Source: an uncultured Bacteroidia bacterium
GTDB lineage: Bacteria > Bacteroidota > Bacteroidia > Bacteroidales > F082
Reading direction: 5' to 3'
Length of the DNA: 40,558 nt
NCBI GenBank assembly: GCA_913009755.1
Contig: CAJVWU010000034.1
Location: 1 to 40,558 of the forward strand
Shown: piece by piece, positions 23,598 through 30,853 of the stretch
How positions within the stretch are numbered: the stretch's first letter is position 1
Layout: each line of letters starts with the position of its first letter
Translations under genes and position numbers: made by a program
The notes under the pieces: model-generated
Seen by the model: only the letters and a program-made list of their open reading frames with translations
Database searches by the model: none
Told to the model about the DNA's origin: nothing

Positions 23598-26528
23598 CTA
23601 TCTTTCTAAATCCAACAACTTCTCAATCTCCGCCAATTCAAGTTTGCCGCTGCGGTTCTGGTCTATCAGCATGTCGCTCAAACCCAGTTTGGACTGCTGA
23701 AGCCTCATCATCTTTTCTTCCACGCTGTCTTTGGTAATGAAACGATAAACAACCACTTTGTGGGTTTGCCCGATCCGGTGTGTACGGTCAATGGCCTGGA
23801 GTTCAACGAACGGGTTCCACCACGGGTCAACAATCAGCACATAGTTGGCAGAGGTGATGTTCAGCCCCTGCCCGCCGGCTTTTATTGAAATCAGGAAGGG
23901 CTTTATATCCGGGTTGTTTTTGTATCCTTCCAGGATTTCGCGGCGGTTGTTGTCGCTTCCCGTAAGCATGGAGTAAGGAATACCGTTGTTCTCAAAATAT
24001 TCCCGGAACAAATTCAGGTGCTTGACAAACGAAGAGAAAACCAGGAATTTATGTCCCTGCTCCCTCAGATTGTCCATGGTAAGGATGATGCTGTCGAATT
24101 TTCCCGAAGGCATTTCCCGGTCCTTTTCAATCATCCGGGGATGTATTGCAATCTGCCTTAGCTTGTTGAGCATGGCCAGGGCATTGATTACGTTGGTTTC
24201 CTTTTTCCCGCCAAACAGAATCCTGTTCCTGATGGCCGATTTTTCAGATTCATAAAATGCCTTCTGGCTTTCATCCATTTCACAATAAATCACCTGTTCA
24301 ATCTTCTCGGGCAATTCCCGGGCCACCTCTTTTTTAAGCCTTCGCAACAACAGAAGCCCGGTGATGTCCTTCAACTCCCCGGCTTCCACGCCACCGGGGT
24401 CTTTCGATACGGGAATAGCATAATTTTCTTCAAAATATTTCCTGTTGCCAAGTATGTGCGGGTTCAGGAAATTCATTTGCGACCACAAGTCGGTCAGGTT
24501 GTTTTCAATGGGTGTGCCGGTGATGGCAATGCGAAAATCCGATTTCAAGGCGGTAACGGAGCTGAATATTTTGGAGCGCGGGTTTTTTATGGCCTGGCTT
24601 TCATCGGCAACGATATAACTGAAAGGAAACTTTATGAGTTCTTCGATATCACGCCTGACAATGCCATAAGTGGTTATGATAATATGAACCTTGTTAAAAA
24701 CATCCTTTAACCTGTCCTGCCTGTTATTTCCGTGATAAACAGTGTAGGTAAGCCCGGGCGAAAACTTGTTGAATTCTTCAATCCAGTTGAAAATAAGGGA
24801 TTTTGGCACGATAAGCAGGGCGGAAGAAACCGTTCCGGAACCGGTGTTATCGGAAGTGGCCTCATCGAACAACAAAACTTGCCGATTGGTCGGCGGATGA
24901 ACAGATTTGTCAAAAACCTTATTTTCAAAATATTTTTGCAGCACCGTGATCACCTGCAGGGTTTTGCCCAGGCCCATATCGTCTGCCAGGCAAACGCCAA
25001 AATGATTTTGTGTCAGGTGATACATCCAGTGGAAACCGGTTTTTTGATAATCCCTCAGCGTGGCTGTTATTCCTTTTGGCAAATCCGGTTTACCTTTAAT
25101 TTCCAGTTTCGATAATGAATCGCTTATGGTTTTGTCGGGGCGGATGAGTTTGTTTTTGCGCAGAAGGTGAAGCTGGGCCTTGTGTATTTTAACGGCGTTG
25201 TTGTTATTTGTTCTTTTGGCCAGCGGATAAAGTTCGGTGAACCATAATGCGGGGATGATGAACAGGGTGCCGTCAGAAAGGTTAAACTCCCTGATCCCGT
25301 TCAGAATATGATGCTTTAACTGGATGAATTTTATCCTGAATTCCCCGACGGTAATCTCAATGTACAAATCAAACCAGTCGTGGCGTTGTTTTGTTTTGTA
25401 TTCAATTTCAGGAAACGAACTATTGACCTCCGATTTAAACAGGCGGTTAACCACCCTGAATCCCGCTGCTTCTATTGTTTTCTGAGTGGTTGTTGTAAAA
25501 TACTCGGTAAAATCATAAATGTCAGCCAGGCGGGTGTCAAGATAAAAACATTTTTCTTTTCTTTTGAAACCGATCCGGTTAAGCCGGTCCAGCAATGAAT
25601 TTTCATAATTGAAGTCGCGGTGGATACGCTCAAGTGAATACACCCCTTTATTTTCCAATACATTGACAAATACTGCCTGTTGTTTATAAAACTCAACACG
25701 ATGATCGCGGTACTCAAAAACAGGGGTGAAAACAATTTCACCGGTGAAGGTTCTTTCCAGCATAAGATACGGCTTGACTTGTGTCTTGATTTCGGTAAAA
25801 TCGAACCCTTCAATGGTGTAATCGAATTTCTTGACAACCGGCGCAATAAACTTTTTAAAAAACAGGCCCTGCATTTTTTCATTGACCACGATCTCCTTTT
25901 TGGTAAGGAAAGGTTTTAATTTATTTCCGTTGAAATTAATGTTTTCAAATGAAATCAGCCTGTTTTGATATACGATGAAGGGCTGTTTGTTGGTAATGAT
26001 GGTAATTCCGCTGGTTATCAGGTCAACAGGTTCCTCTTCACAAAACAGCTTCAGCCTGTAGATTAGTTCTCCCCCTTTTCTTTCAAATTCAAAAACAACC
26101 CGTGCCGGCTGGCTGGAAATCCCGATGATATCCTCCCGGTAAACTGCTGCATAATGGTCTTTATTCAAAAATATCAGGGATTGGTTTTCTTTGGCAATAT
26201 TGAGGATCTCAATTTTTTTATTGTCAACCCATCCCCACAGATATTTCAGCACACTGTTATTTGCAGTTTTTATGAATTCGTCCAGCGTGGTTTTGGTGTG
26301 TTTCGGATTGACTTTCTTATTCAATTCCGGTTGTGCCAGCAACAGTGATCGTTCTATTATTTTGCCCACCCACTCCTTATCATTCACAAAGTCAGACTGA
26401 AGGTCATTTATTGTGAGCCGTTTGTAAATTGAATAATTTCCGCCGGTATCCTGTTTTAAAAGGTACGGCACCGGGACAATCCCCAGTATCTTGTCTGAAA
26501 TAAAAGCCAGTGCAAAAACCAAATCCAT
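23598..26528 (-). CDS. SNF2-family DEAD/DEAH helicase
   Basis: The 976-residue protein has an N-terminal ~470 residues of unclear fold followed by a full SNF2 ATPase. Motifs are ADDMGLGKTLQVITVL (Walker A), the Walker B box as DESQ in IVADESQAIKNP, motif III AITGTPIENNL, and the C-terminal helicase motifs FLISIKAGGQGLNITSANYV, DPWWNPFVELQAIDRTHRIG and a final QQSKLGLSD.L stretch. Enzymes of this RapA/SNF2 type use ATP to translocate on DNA and remodel protein-DNA complexes. I chose M11 (26528) because a TAnnTTTG element lies at 26546-26553, which would leave the frame start at 26558 untranscribed. No SWIM zinc finger was seen at the N-terminus. Confidence 0.93.
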   Translation of the reverse strand: MDLVFALAFISDKILGIVPVPYLLKQDTGGNYSIYKRLTINDLQSDFVNDKEWVGKIIERSLLLAQPELNKKVNPKHTKTTLDEFIKTANNSVLKYLWGWVDNKKIEILNIAKENQSLIFLNKDHYAAVYREDIIGISSQPARVVFEFERKGGELIYRLKLFCEEEPVDLITSGITIITNKQPFIVYQNRLISFENINFNGNKLKPFLTKKEIVVNEKMQGLFFKKFIAPVVKKFDYTIEGFDFTEIKTQVKPYLMLERTFTGEIVFTPVFEYRDHRVEFYKQQAVFVNVLENKGVYSLERIHRDFNYENSLLDRLNRIGFKRKEKCFYLDTRLADIYDFTEYFTTTTQKTIEAAGFRVVNRLFKSEVNSSFPEIEYKTKQRHDWFDLYIEITVGEFRIKFIQLKHHILNGIREFNLSDGTLFIIPALWFTELYPLAKRTNNNNAVKIHKAQLHLLRKNKLIRPDKTISDSLSKLEIKGKPDLPKGITATLRDYQKTGFHWMYHLTQNHFGVCLADDMGLGKTLQVITVLQKYFENKVFDKSVHPPTNRQVLLFDEATSDNTGSGTVSSALLIVPKSLIFNWIEEFNKFSPGLTYTVYHGNNRQDRLKDVFNKVHIIITTYGIVRRDIEELIKFPFSYIVADESQAIKNPRSKIFSSVTALKSDFRIAITGTPIENNLTDLWSQMNFLNPHILGNRKYFEENYAIPVSKDPGGVEAGELKDITGLLLLRRLKKEVARELPEKIEQVIYCEMDESQKAFYESEKSAIRNRILFGGKKETNVINALAMLNKLRQIAIHPRMIEKDREMPSGKFDSIILTMDNLREQGHKFLVFSSFVKHLNLFREYFENNGIPYSMLTGSDNNRREILEGYKNNPDIKPFLISIKAGGQGLNITSANYVLIVDPWWNPFVELQAIDRTHRIGQTHKVVVYRFITKDSVEEKMMRLQQSKLGLSDMLIDQNRSGKLELAEIEKLLDLER

Positions 26529-26545
26529 AGTTACTGAAACAGATG

Positions 26546-26553
26546 CAAAATTA
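26546..26553 (-). promoter_or_regulatory. Likely -7 element of the SNF2 helicase gene
   Basis: TAATTTTG on the minus strand is a perfect TAnnTTTG octamer ending 17 bases before the ATG at 26528. It decides the start codon because the next in-frame ATG upstream (26558) lies outside the transcript. A -33 TTTG is not evident. Confidence 0.42.
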
Positions 26554-26606
26554 GGCAATAAATATGGGGTTTTTTTCGGGTTTTAAGAAAAAATAAGATA
26601 ATCGTG

Positions 26607-26780
26607 TTACTTTACATTAAACGTAAACGGACTCTGTATTTTTACACTTTCATTCACCTGGCCGTCGCTCATGCCTTCGGTGAGGATCATGTTGCAGTTG
26701 GCGCTTTTGGCAGCGCTGATGATCAGACTGTCCCGAAAGGAAATCCGGTTCAGGATTATCAGGTGCAAATTAATTTCTGA
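26607..26780 (-). pseudogene. PIN-domain toxin-like relic (C-terminal part)
   Basis: A minus-strand frame reads FRDSLIISAAKSANCNMILT, then EGMSDGQVNESVKIQSPF, and ends FNVK. This matches the C-terminal third of PIN-domain (VapC-like) nucleases (family: SFWDALIIAAA...C..ILTEDMQDGQ.I.GV.I.NPF), including the last acidic residues of the active site. The N-terminal two thirds are missing; the frame closes at a stop inside the ABC permease 3' end (26808-26810). No antitoxin was recognised. I read it as the remnant of a toxin-antitoxin gene. Confidence 0.75.
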
Positions 26781-26802
26781 ATAGTGGCATGTATTCCCGG
26801 CG

Positions 26803-27630
26803 TTATTTCAAATCCCTCTTCTTCAGAATATAATAAATCAAACCAAGATAAACGGCGAACCAGCCGGTGGCTATAGCCAGTGCTTTTATTGAAACATAGT
26901 CTTCAATTTCGCGGAAGATATATCTCCCAAACGGAATGCTGATGAGATTGTTTATGGCTTTTATGGGGAAAAACCGGGCGATGTCGGGAGCTATTCCGTC
27001 GCGGAATGCCGGGGCATTGACCATGATGGCCGTAATGACGGGTTCAAACATGAATGCATAAAGGAATAACACCACAATAGCAAACCCGGTTTTTTTAATA
27101 ACCAGTGCCAGCAGGAAAGCCATTGCACAATAAATGACGATCTGGTAAAAGAAAGCTGCCAGAAACTCCATATCCTGAAAAATATATTCCGCTCCCCATA
27201 CATGAGAGTAAATAGCCCCGTTAACCAGGCCTGCAAAGAAAATAAGTAACGTACTCACGGCAGCCATAACAATGATCATCAGCATTTTGCTCATCAAATA
27301 TTCTTTCTTGCTAATACCGTCAATGATATGCTGGCGGAGGGTATGATAAGTAAGATCATTGTTCACTGATATGATCACAATAAACGCCAGCAGGAAAATC
27401 ACATAAGAGCCGAGGTAAGTGGTATTTTGCCAAATGTCGGGAAAATCGTAAATGGGAACGATCGTCGGGTCAATGCCCCTGAAGTCGGCCCCTTCGCTTT
27501 TCAGCCACTCCAGAAAAAACACACCTCCTGATGTAATCACCAGCAAGGCCAGCAGGTACATCCCCGTCAATATCCAGAAGACACGGTAATTCCTGACTTT
27601 CAGCCATTCCAGTTTCAATGCCCTAATCAT
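26803..27630 (-). CDS. ABC-2 type transporter permease
   Basis: The 275-residue protein has six hydrophobic segments, with a first cytoplasmic stretch MIRALKLEWLKVRNYRVFWI and an extracellular loop after helix 1, as in ABC-2 permeases of the NatB/gliding-type group. It overlaps the end of the upstream ATPase gene by eight bases, so the two form one exporter. The substrate is unknown. The operon context (sigma factor and DUF4252 genes upstream) suggests an envelope-stress or host-defence exporter, but that is inference. Confidence 0.88.
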   Translation of the reverse strand: MIRALKLEWLKVRNYRVFWILTGMYLLALLVITSGGVFFLEWLKSEGADFRGIDPTIVPIYDFPDIWQNTTYLGSYVIFLLAFIVIISVNNDLTYHTLRQHIIDGISKKEYLMSKMLMIIVMAAVSTLLIFFAGLVNGAIYSHVWGAEYIFQDMEFLAAFFYQIVIYCAMAFLLALVIKKTGFAIVVLFLYAFMFEPVITAIMVNAPAFRDGIAPDIARFFPIKAINNLISIPFGRYIFREIEDYVSIKALAIATGWFAVYLGLIYYILKKRDLK

Positions 27631-28519
27631 TTTCTTTCAATATTTTAAGAAATTCCTTTTCCAGTGAGTTCCTTTGGGTTAACAGCTTTTTCAGGGTGAT
27701 CCCCTGGCCAAAGCAAAAATCGTTCAGATCAACGGCATTTACATCTTCTTTCATGGTAATCAGCAGGCTGGTCCCGTTGTTATGAAAATCTGTTTTGCCG
27801 GGAAATTTACTGATGACCGTTTCAAGTTTTTTCATGTCGCGGGCGGCCACTTCCACTTTGTTGATCTCTCCCAGCGTTTCACTTACACTGCCTTCATGTA
27901 ACTTTTTCCCTTTCCGCAACACACAGAAATGCGTACATACCTTTTGCACTTCATCCAGCAAATGGCTGGCCATGATGATGGTTTTTCCCTGTTTGGCAAT
28001 ATTCCTGATCAGGCTTCTTACTTCGGCAATACCTTCCGGGTCAAGACCGTTTGTGGGCTCGTCGAGGATGAGTACAGGCGGGTTGGAAAGAAGGGCGGCG
28101 GCAATGCTGAGCCGTTGTTTCATTCCCAGGCTGTAAGTTTTGAATTTGTCGTTCCTGCGTTCGTACAACCCGGATTGCTTCAGCACCGGCTCAATATTTT
28201 CTTCACCGCATTGCTTGATGTGGGCTGTTATCATGAGGTTACGGACAGCCGTCAGGTAGGGAAAGAAAGAAGGGGTTTCAAGGATGGCCCCGATTTTTTT
28301 CCGGGCTTCCACAGGCCGTTGGTTGTCAAACCACACATATCCGCCTTCGTCAGGGGCCACCACATCAAGGATCATCCCAAGTGTTGTGGTTTTGCCGCTT
28401 CCATTGGGGCCCAGGATTCCGTAAACCTGGCCTGCAGAAACCTTCAGTTCCAATTTGTCCACGGCCTGTATCCTGCCAAACCGTTTGGACAGGTTATTTA
28501 TGCTGAGTATTTTTTTCAA
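27623..28519 (-). CDS. ABC transporter ATP-binding protein
   Basis: This 298-residue ATPase powers the permease encoded next to it. Visible motifs are Walker A GPNGSGKTTTLG (about 38-49), a Q-loop region AILETPSFFPYL, signature YSLGMKQRLSIAAAL, Walker B PVLILDEPTNGLDPEG, and the switch His in MASHLLDEV. The last ~80 residues are a variable C-terminal domain. Its start codon lies inside the last 26 bases of the DUF4252 gene upstream, which points to one polycistronic mRNA. Confidence 0.94.
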   Translation of the reverse strand: MKKILSINNLSKRFGRIQAVDKLELKVSAGQVYGILGPNGSGKTTTLGMILDVVAPDEGGYVWFDNQRPVEARKKIGAILETPSFFPYLTAVRNLMITAHIKQCGEENIEPVLKQSGLYERRNDKFKTYSLGMKQRLSIAAALLSNPPVLILDEPTNGLDPEGIAEVRSLIRNIAKQGKTIIMASHLLDEVQKVCTHFCVLRKGKKLHEGSVSETLGEINKVEVAARDMKKLETVISKFPGKTDFHNNGTSLLITMKEDVNAVDLNDFCFGQGITLKKLLTQRNSLEKEFLKILKEND

Positions 28520-29024
28520 TATCTTTCAGGTTAAAATCAAATGGGTTGATCACGTTGCCGTTTTTAACGGATTGCATCAGACGGGGTATTTTACTGAAAG
28601 CGATATTACCCCGAAGATAAAAGGCCGTCAGGTTATCTTTTTGTTTGATAATGCCCACATATTCGGCCTCTTTTCTCCGGTCTTTTCCGTAAATGAAAAA
28701 ATCAAAATTACCACCATATACCGATGCCAGTTCTTCAAAACCGAGATCACGGTAAGTGTCAAAGAGTTGTTGATAATTTTTGTCGGCCCGGGCTGCCGAA
28801 TCCAGATTATAAACCAGCAGTTTGTCAATGCCGCTGACCAGGTCATCAAAGTCCGGGTTATGGGTCAGGTTGATCATCCGCAGGGTGCTCGGGTAGAAGC
28901 AGAATTTGTGTTCACTCCTGGACCCGGCATAATCTTTCAGCGGTTGCTCCTGTGCCTTTACAGGAGAGAGCAATCCCAAAAGAAACAACATGATAAACGT
29001 ATATTTAATCGTTGTCGTGGTCAT
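28494..29024 (-). CDS. DUF4252 domain protein (second of pair)
   Basis: The protein from M at 29024 has a signal peptide (KYTFIMLFLLGLLSPVKAQ) and a DUF4252-type body: PSTLRMINLTHNPDFDDLVS, then GIDKLLVYNLDS, with a late GNIAFSKIPRLM. I prefer the ATG at 29024 because the longer frame adds only a Met/Thr-rich lead that is the shifted reading of the Asp/His-rich tail of the previous gene. It overlaps that gene by 20 bases and the next ATPase gene by 26. DUF4252 proteins are exported Bacteroidota proteins of unknown function that often follow ECF sigma/anti-sigma pairs. Confidence 0.82.
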   Translation of the reverse strand: MTTTTIKYTFIMLFLLGLLSPVKAQEQPLKDYAGSRSEHKFCFYPSTLRMINLTHNPDFDDLVSGIDKLLVYNLDSAARADKNYQQLFDTYRDLGFEELASVYGGNFDFFIYGKDRRKEAEYVGIIKQKDNLTAFYLRGNIAFSKIPRLMQSVKNGNVINPFDFNLKDIEKNTQHK

Positions 29025-29580
29025 GGTGGCTGCTGTCATCACCTTTATCATGGTCATTGTCGTCGTTGTCATGCATTTTCCCCAATTCCTGCAATCCTTT
29101 CACCTTCATTTTCTGTGCAATTTTAGAAATATTTTTCAGATCAATCTCACCGTAGAGGCTCAGCATGATAAAATTGTTTTTTCCACCGGCCACCATGAGC
29201 AATTCACTGATCTTGCCATTTTTTTCCTCAATGGAAAATTTAAGGTTCTGTTTGGCATCTTTTACTGACATGAGTTCCTCATATCCGGCTTTGTCCACAT
29301 CAGAAACGGCTTTTTTATAAATTTTCATGGCATCAGGGATGCTGTCAGCGACAAGGACCTTCAGCCCCTTGAGTTTACTTACGGCTTCAAGAAAGTCCTT
29401 TTCATCCTGACTGCCGGGTTCAATGTCAGTGAACATGGAAAACATTTTCTGGCTCACCGACACTTTGGTGAAGTTTTCGTTGTCCTGAAACTCGTTAAAA
29501 TACTTGTTTATTACTGTCCCCTGCGCCATCATGGCCACAGAAAAGAACATCATTCCGATAATTACAATTGCTTTTTTCAT
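29005..29580 (-). CDS. DUF4252 domain protein with Asp/His-rich tail
   Basis: From M9 (29580) the protein has a signal peptide (KKAIVIIGMMFFSVAMMAQ) and a DUF4252 body with KLKGLKVLVADSIPDAMKIY and EIDLKNISKIAQKMKVKGLQ. The final ~20 residues are almost only Asp, His, Asn and Ser (HDNDDNDHDKGDDSS, then HHDHDND). Such a tail could bind divalent metals outside the cytoplasm; that is inference. The body is like the next gene's, so the two probably arose by duplication. It lies downstream of the sigma/anti-sigma pair, separated by ~195 bases of repeat DNA. Confidence 0.83.
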   Translation of the reverse strand: MKKAIVIIGMMFFSVAMMAQGTVINKYFNEFQDNENFTKVSVSQKMFSMFTDIEPGSQDEKDFLEAVSKLKGLKVLVADSIPDAMKIYKKAVSDVDKAGYEELMSVKDAKQNLKFSIEEKNGKISELLMVAGGKNNFIMLSLYGEIDLKNISKIAQKMKVKGLQELGKMHDNDDNDHDKGDDSSHHDHDND

Positions 29581-29601
29581 TGTTTTGAATTTTTTAATAC
29601 C

Positions 29602-29683
29602 CAACCCTAAAGGGCTGGTAACTGATTTATATTACAATATTAATTTACCTGTTCATCAGTTTCCCTTTCATTTATGGCGGGGT
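29602..29683. repeat. REP-like inverted pair (copy 2, diverged)
   Basis: The left arm CCCTAAAGGGCTGGTAACTG begins at 29606 and the right arm near 29654-29683 (ATCAGTTTCCCTTTCATTTA, then GGCGGGG) is its imperfect reverse complement. The TAACTGAT...ATCAGTTT core and flanking CCC/GGG palindromes are those of copy 1 at 8888-8970. It lies between the DUF4252 gene and the anti-sigma-like gene. Confidence 0.55.
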
Positions 29684-29711
29684 GGGGGTGGGATGCCTCC
29701 CTGCGCAGATA

Positions 29712-29757
29712 CCTGTCAGGTTGCCTCACCCGCAGGGACCCGTGGAAACCTGACAGG
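29712..29757. repeat. Inverted repeat downstream of the anti-sigma-like gene
   Basis: CCTGTCAGGTT (29712-29722) and AACCTGACAGG (29747-29757) are exact complements with a 24-base loop. ACCTGTCAGGT palindromes recur between Bacteroidota genes. It lies within the operon, just after the anti-sigma-like stop, and could attenuate transcription into the DUF4252 genes. Confidence 0.6.
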
Positions 29758-29775
29758 ATTAACCCGTACCCCGTA

Positions 29776-30198
29776 TCATTCTTTCGCCAACACCTCCCTG
29801 GCATCATCCAGTTTCGTTAATTCATAAGTATAGGCTTTCCCTTTGTTCAGCCCCTGCGAAACCATCATCAGCGATGCCCTGGTGATCTTCAGGGCTTCTT
29901 CGGGATTGTTCACGGCAAACGGGTCCCGTGCCGGCCGTTGCTGAAAAACAAAAGGCAGTGAAAGCAGCACGATGAGCACGGCAGCAGCCACAGACAGCCA
30001 CCCCCGCTGTATTTTCCTGCCCGGATGCACGAATGGTTTTTCCGGAATTTTCAGCCGTTCGTCAACAATTTTCCTGAAATACTGTGCTTCAGGTGCTCCG
30101 GGATGCTGTCCGAAGTATGCTTTCAGTTTTTTCTCTTCGGCCAGTAATGTTTCGCCGTTCCAGTATTTTTCAAGCAACTGTTCAATTTGCAAGTCCAT
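29776..30198 (-). CDS. Probable anti-sigma factor, single-pass membrane protein
   Basis: The 140-residue protein has a soluble N-terminus (IEQLLEKYWNGETLLAEEKK, as in Bacteroidota anti-sigma-like proteins), one membrane segment (WLSVAAAVLIVLLSLPFVF, about residues 67-85) and a ~55-residue periplasmic tail. It overlaps the sigma factor gene by 17 bases, so it is probably translated with it and holds the sigma factor at the membrane. No zinc-binding HxxxCxxC motif is visible, so it is not a ZAS-type anti-sigma. The role rests mainly on topology and position. Confidence 0.75.
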   Translation of the reverse strand: MDLQIEQLLEKYWNGETLLAEEKKLKAYFGQHPGAPEAQYFRKIVDERLKIPEKPFVHPGRKIQRGWLSVAAAVLIVLLSLPFVFQQRPARDPFAVNNPEEALKITRASLMMVSQGLNKGKAYTYELTKLDDAREVLAKE

Positions 30199-30706
30199 AT
30201 TCCTGTATTTTTTTAAACATTCCCCTGATCTTTCCCCTCGTCCGGTGAAGGTTGATCTTCACTTCACCCAATGTCATTGACATGATCCCGGCAATTTCCT
30301 GATATGTCATCTCTTCCACTTCGCGCAGGTGATAAATTTCCCTTTGCTTTTGCGGCAGCGAGCCGATGACCTTATCCAGCCATCTTAACTGATCGTCAAC
30401 CAGAACCCCCTGGTCTGTTTCAATACTATCTGGTATCATCACGCCATCCTTTTCCGGTTTCCATTTGTCGTGCAGGTTGTAGCGGTTTACTTTCACCCAG
30501 TCGTAACAATGATTTCTAACGATGCGCATCACCCATGAGTCCACATTGTTGATCCCGGGTAACATGTTTCTCTTTTGCCATATCCTGGCCAGGCAATCCT
30601 GAACCACATCATGGGCAGTGTCCGTATCCTTTACAATTGACACTGCATACCGGTACATTTTTCCGGTAATGGGCATGACACGTTTATTGAAGATTGCTTT
30701 TGACAT
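30182..30706 (-). CDS. ECF RNA polymerase sigma factor
   Basis: The 174-residue protein has the two sigma domains of the extracytoplasmic function group. Region 2 shows AHDVVQDCLARIWQKR and VDSWVMRIVRNHCYDWVK. Region 4 shows LPQKQREIYHLREVEEMTYQEIA, then GIMSMTLGEVKINLHRTRGK with the helix-turn-helix. It likely directs transcription of its own operon (anti-sigma, DUF4252 pair, ABC exporter) on an envelope signal, as is usual for such clusters. A TAnnTTTG element precedes it. Confidence 0.93.
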   Translation of the reverse strand: MSKAIFNKRVMPITGKMYRYAVSIVKDTDTAHDVVQDCLARIWQKRNMLPGINNVDSWVMRIVRNHCYDWVKVNRYNLHDKWKPEKDGVMIPDSIETDQGVLVDDQLRWLDKVIGSLPQKQREIYHLREVEEMTYQEIAGIMSMTLGEVKINLHRTRGKIRGMFKKIQEYGLAN

Positions 30707-30734
30707 GTCTATTAAGGTGACGACGGTGAAGGGT

Positions 30735-30742
30735 CAAAGTTA
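30735..30742 (-). promoter_or_regulatory. Possible -7 element of the sigma operon
   Basis: TAACTTTG on the minus strand matches TAnnTTTG and lies about 30 bases before the sigma factor ATG. The operon may instead be autoregulated from a different ECF-type promoter that I cannot recognise. Confidence 0.35.
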
Positions 30743-30853
30743 CAAAGGTTGGACGATTTTGGGTTTAAGAACCAGGACACAAGACTCAAGACTCAAGACT
30801 CCTTTCACCCCGGCAGCTCCAACAAAACGAACCTGTTTTAAAAAATCACCATT

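Noticed and set aside
27929-28534. 201-codon plus-strand frame over the ABC ATPase
   Set aside because: It is the antisense shadow of Walker A, signature and Walker B coding sequence.
30780-30800. Three tandem copies of CAAGACT
   Set aside because: A short seven-base tandem in an intergenic gap; too small to suggest a function and possibly slippage.
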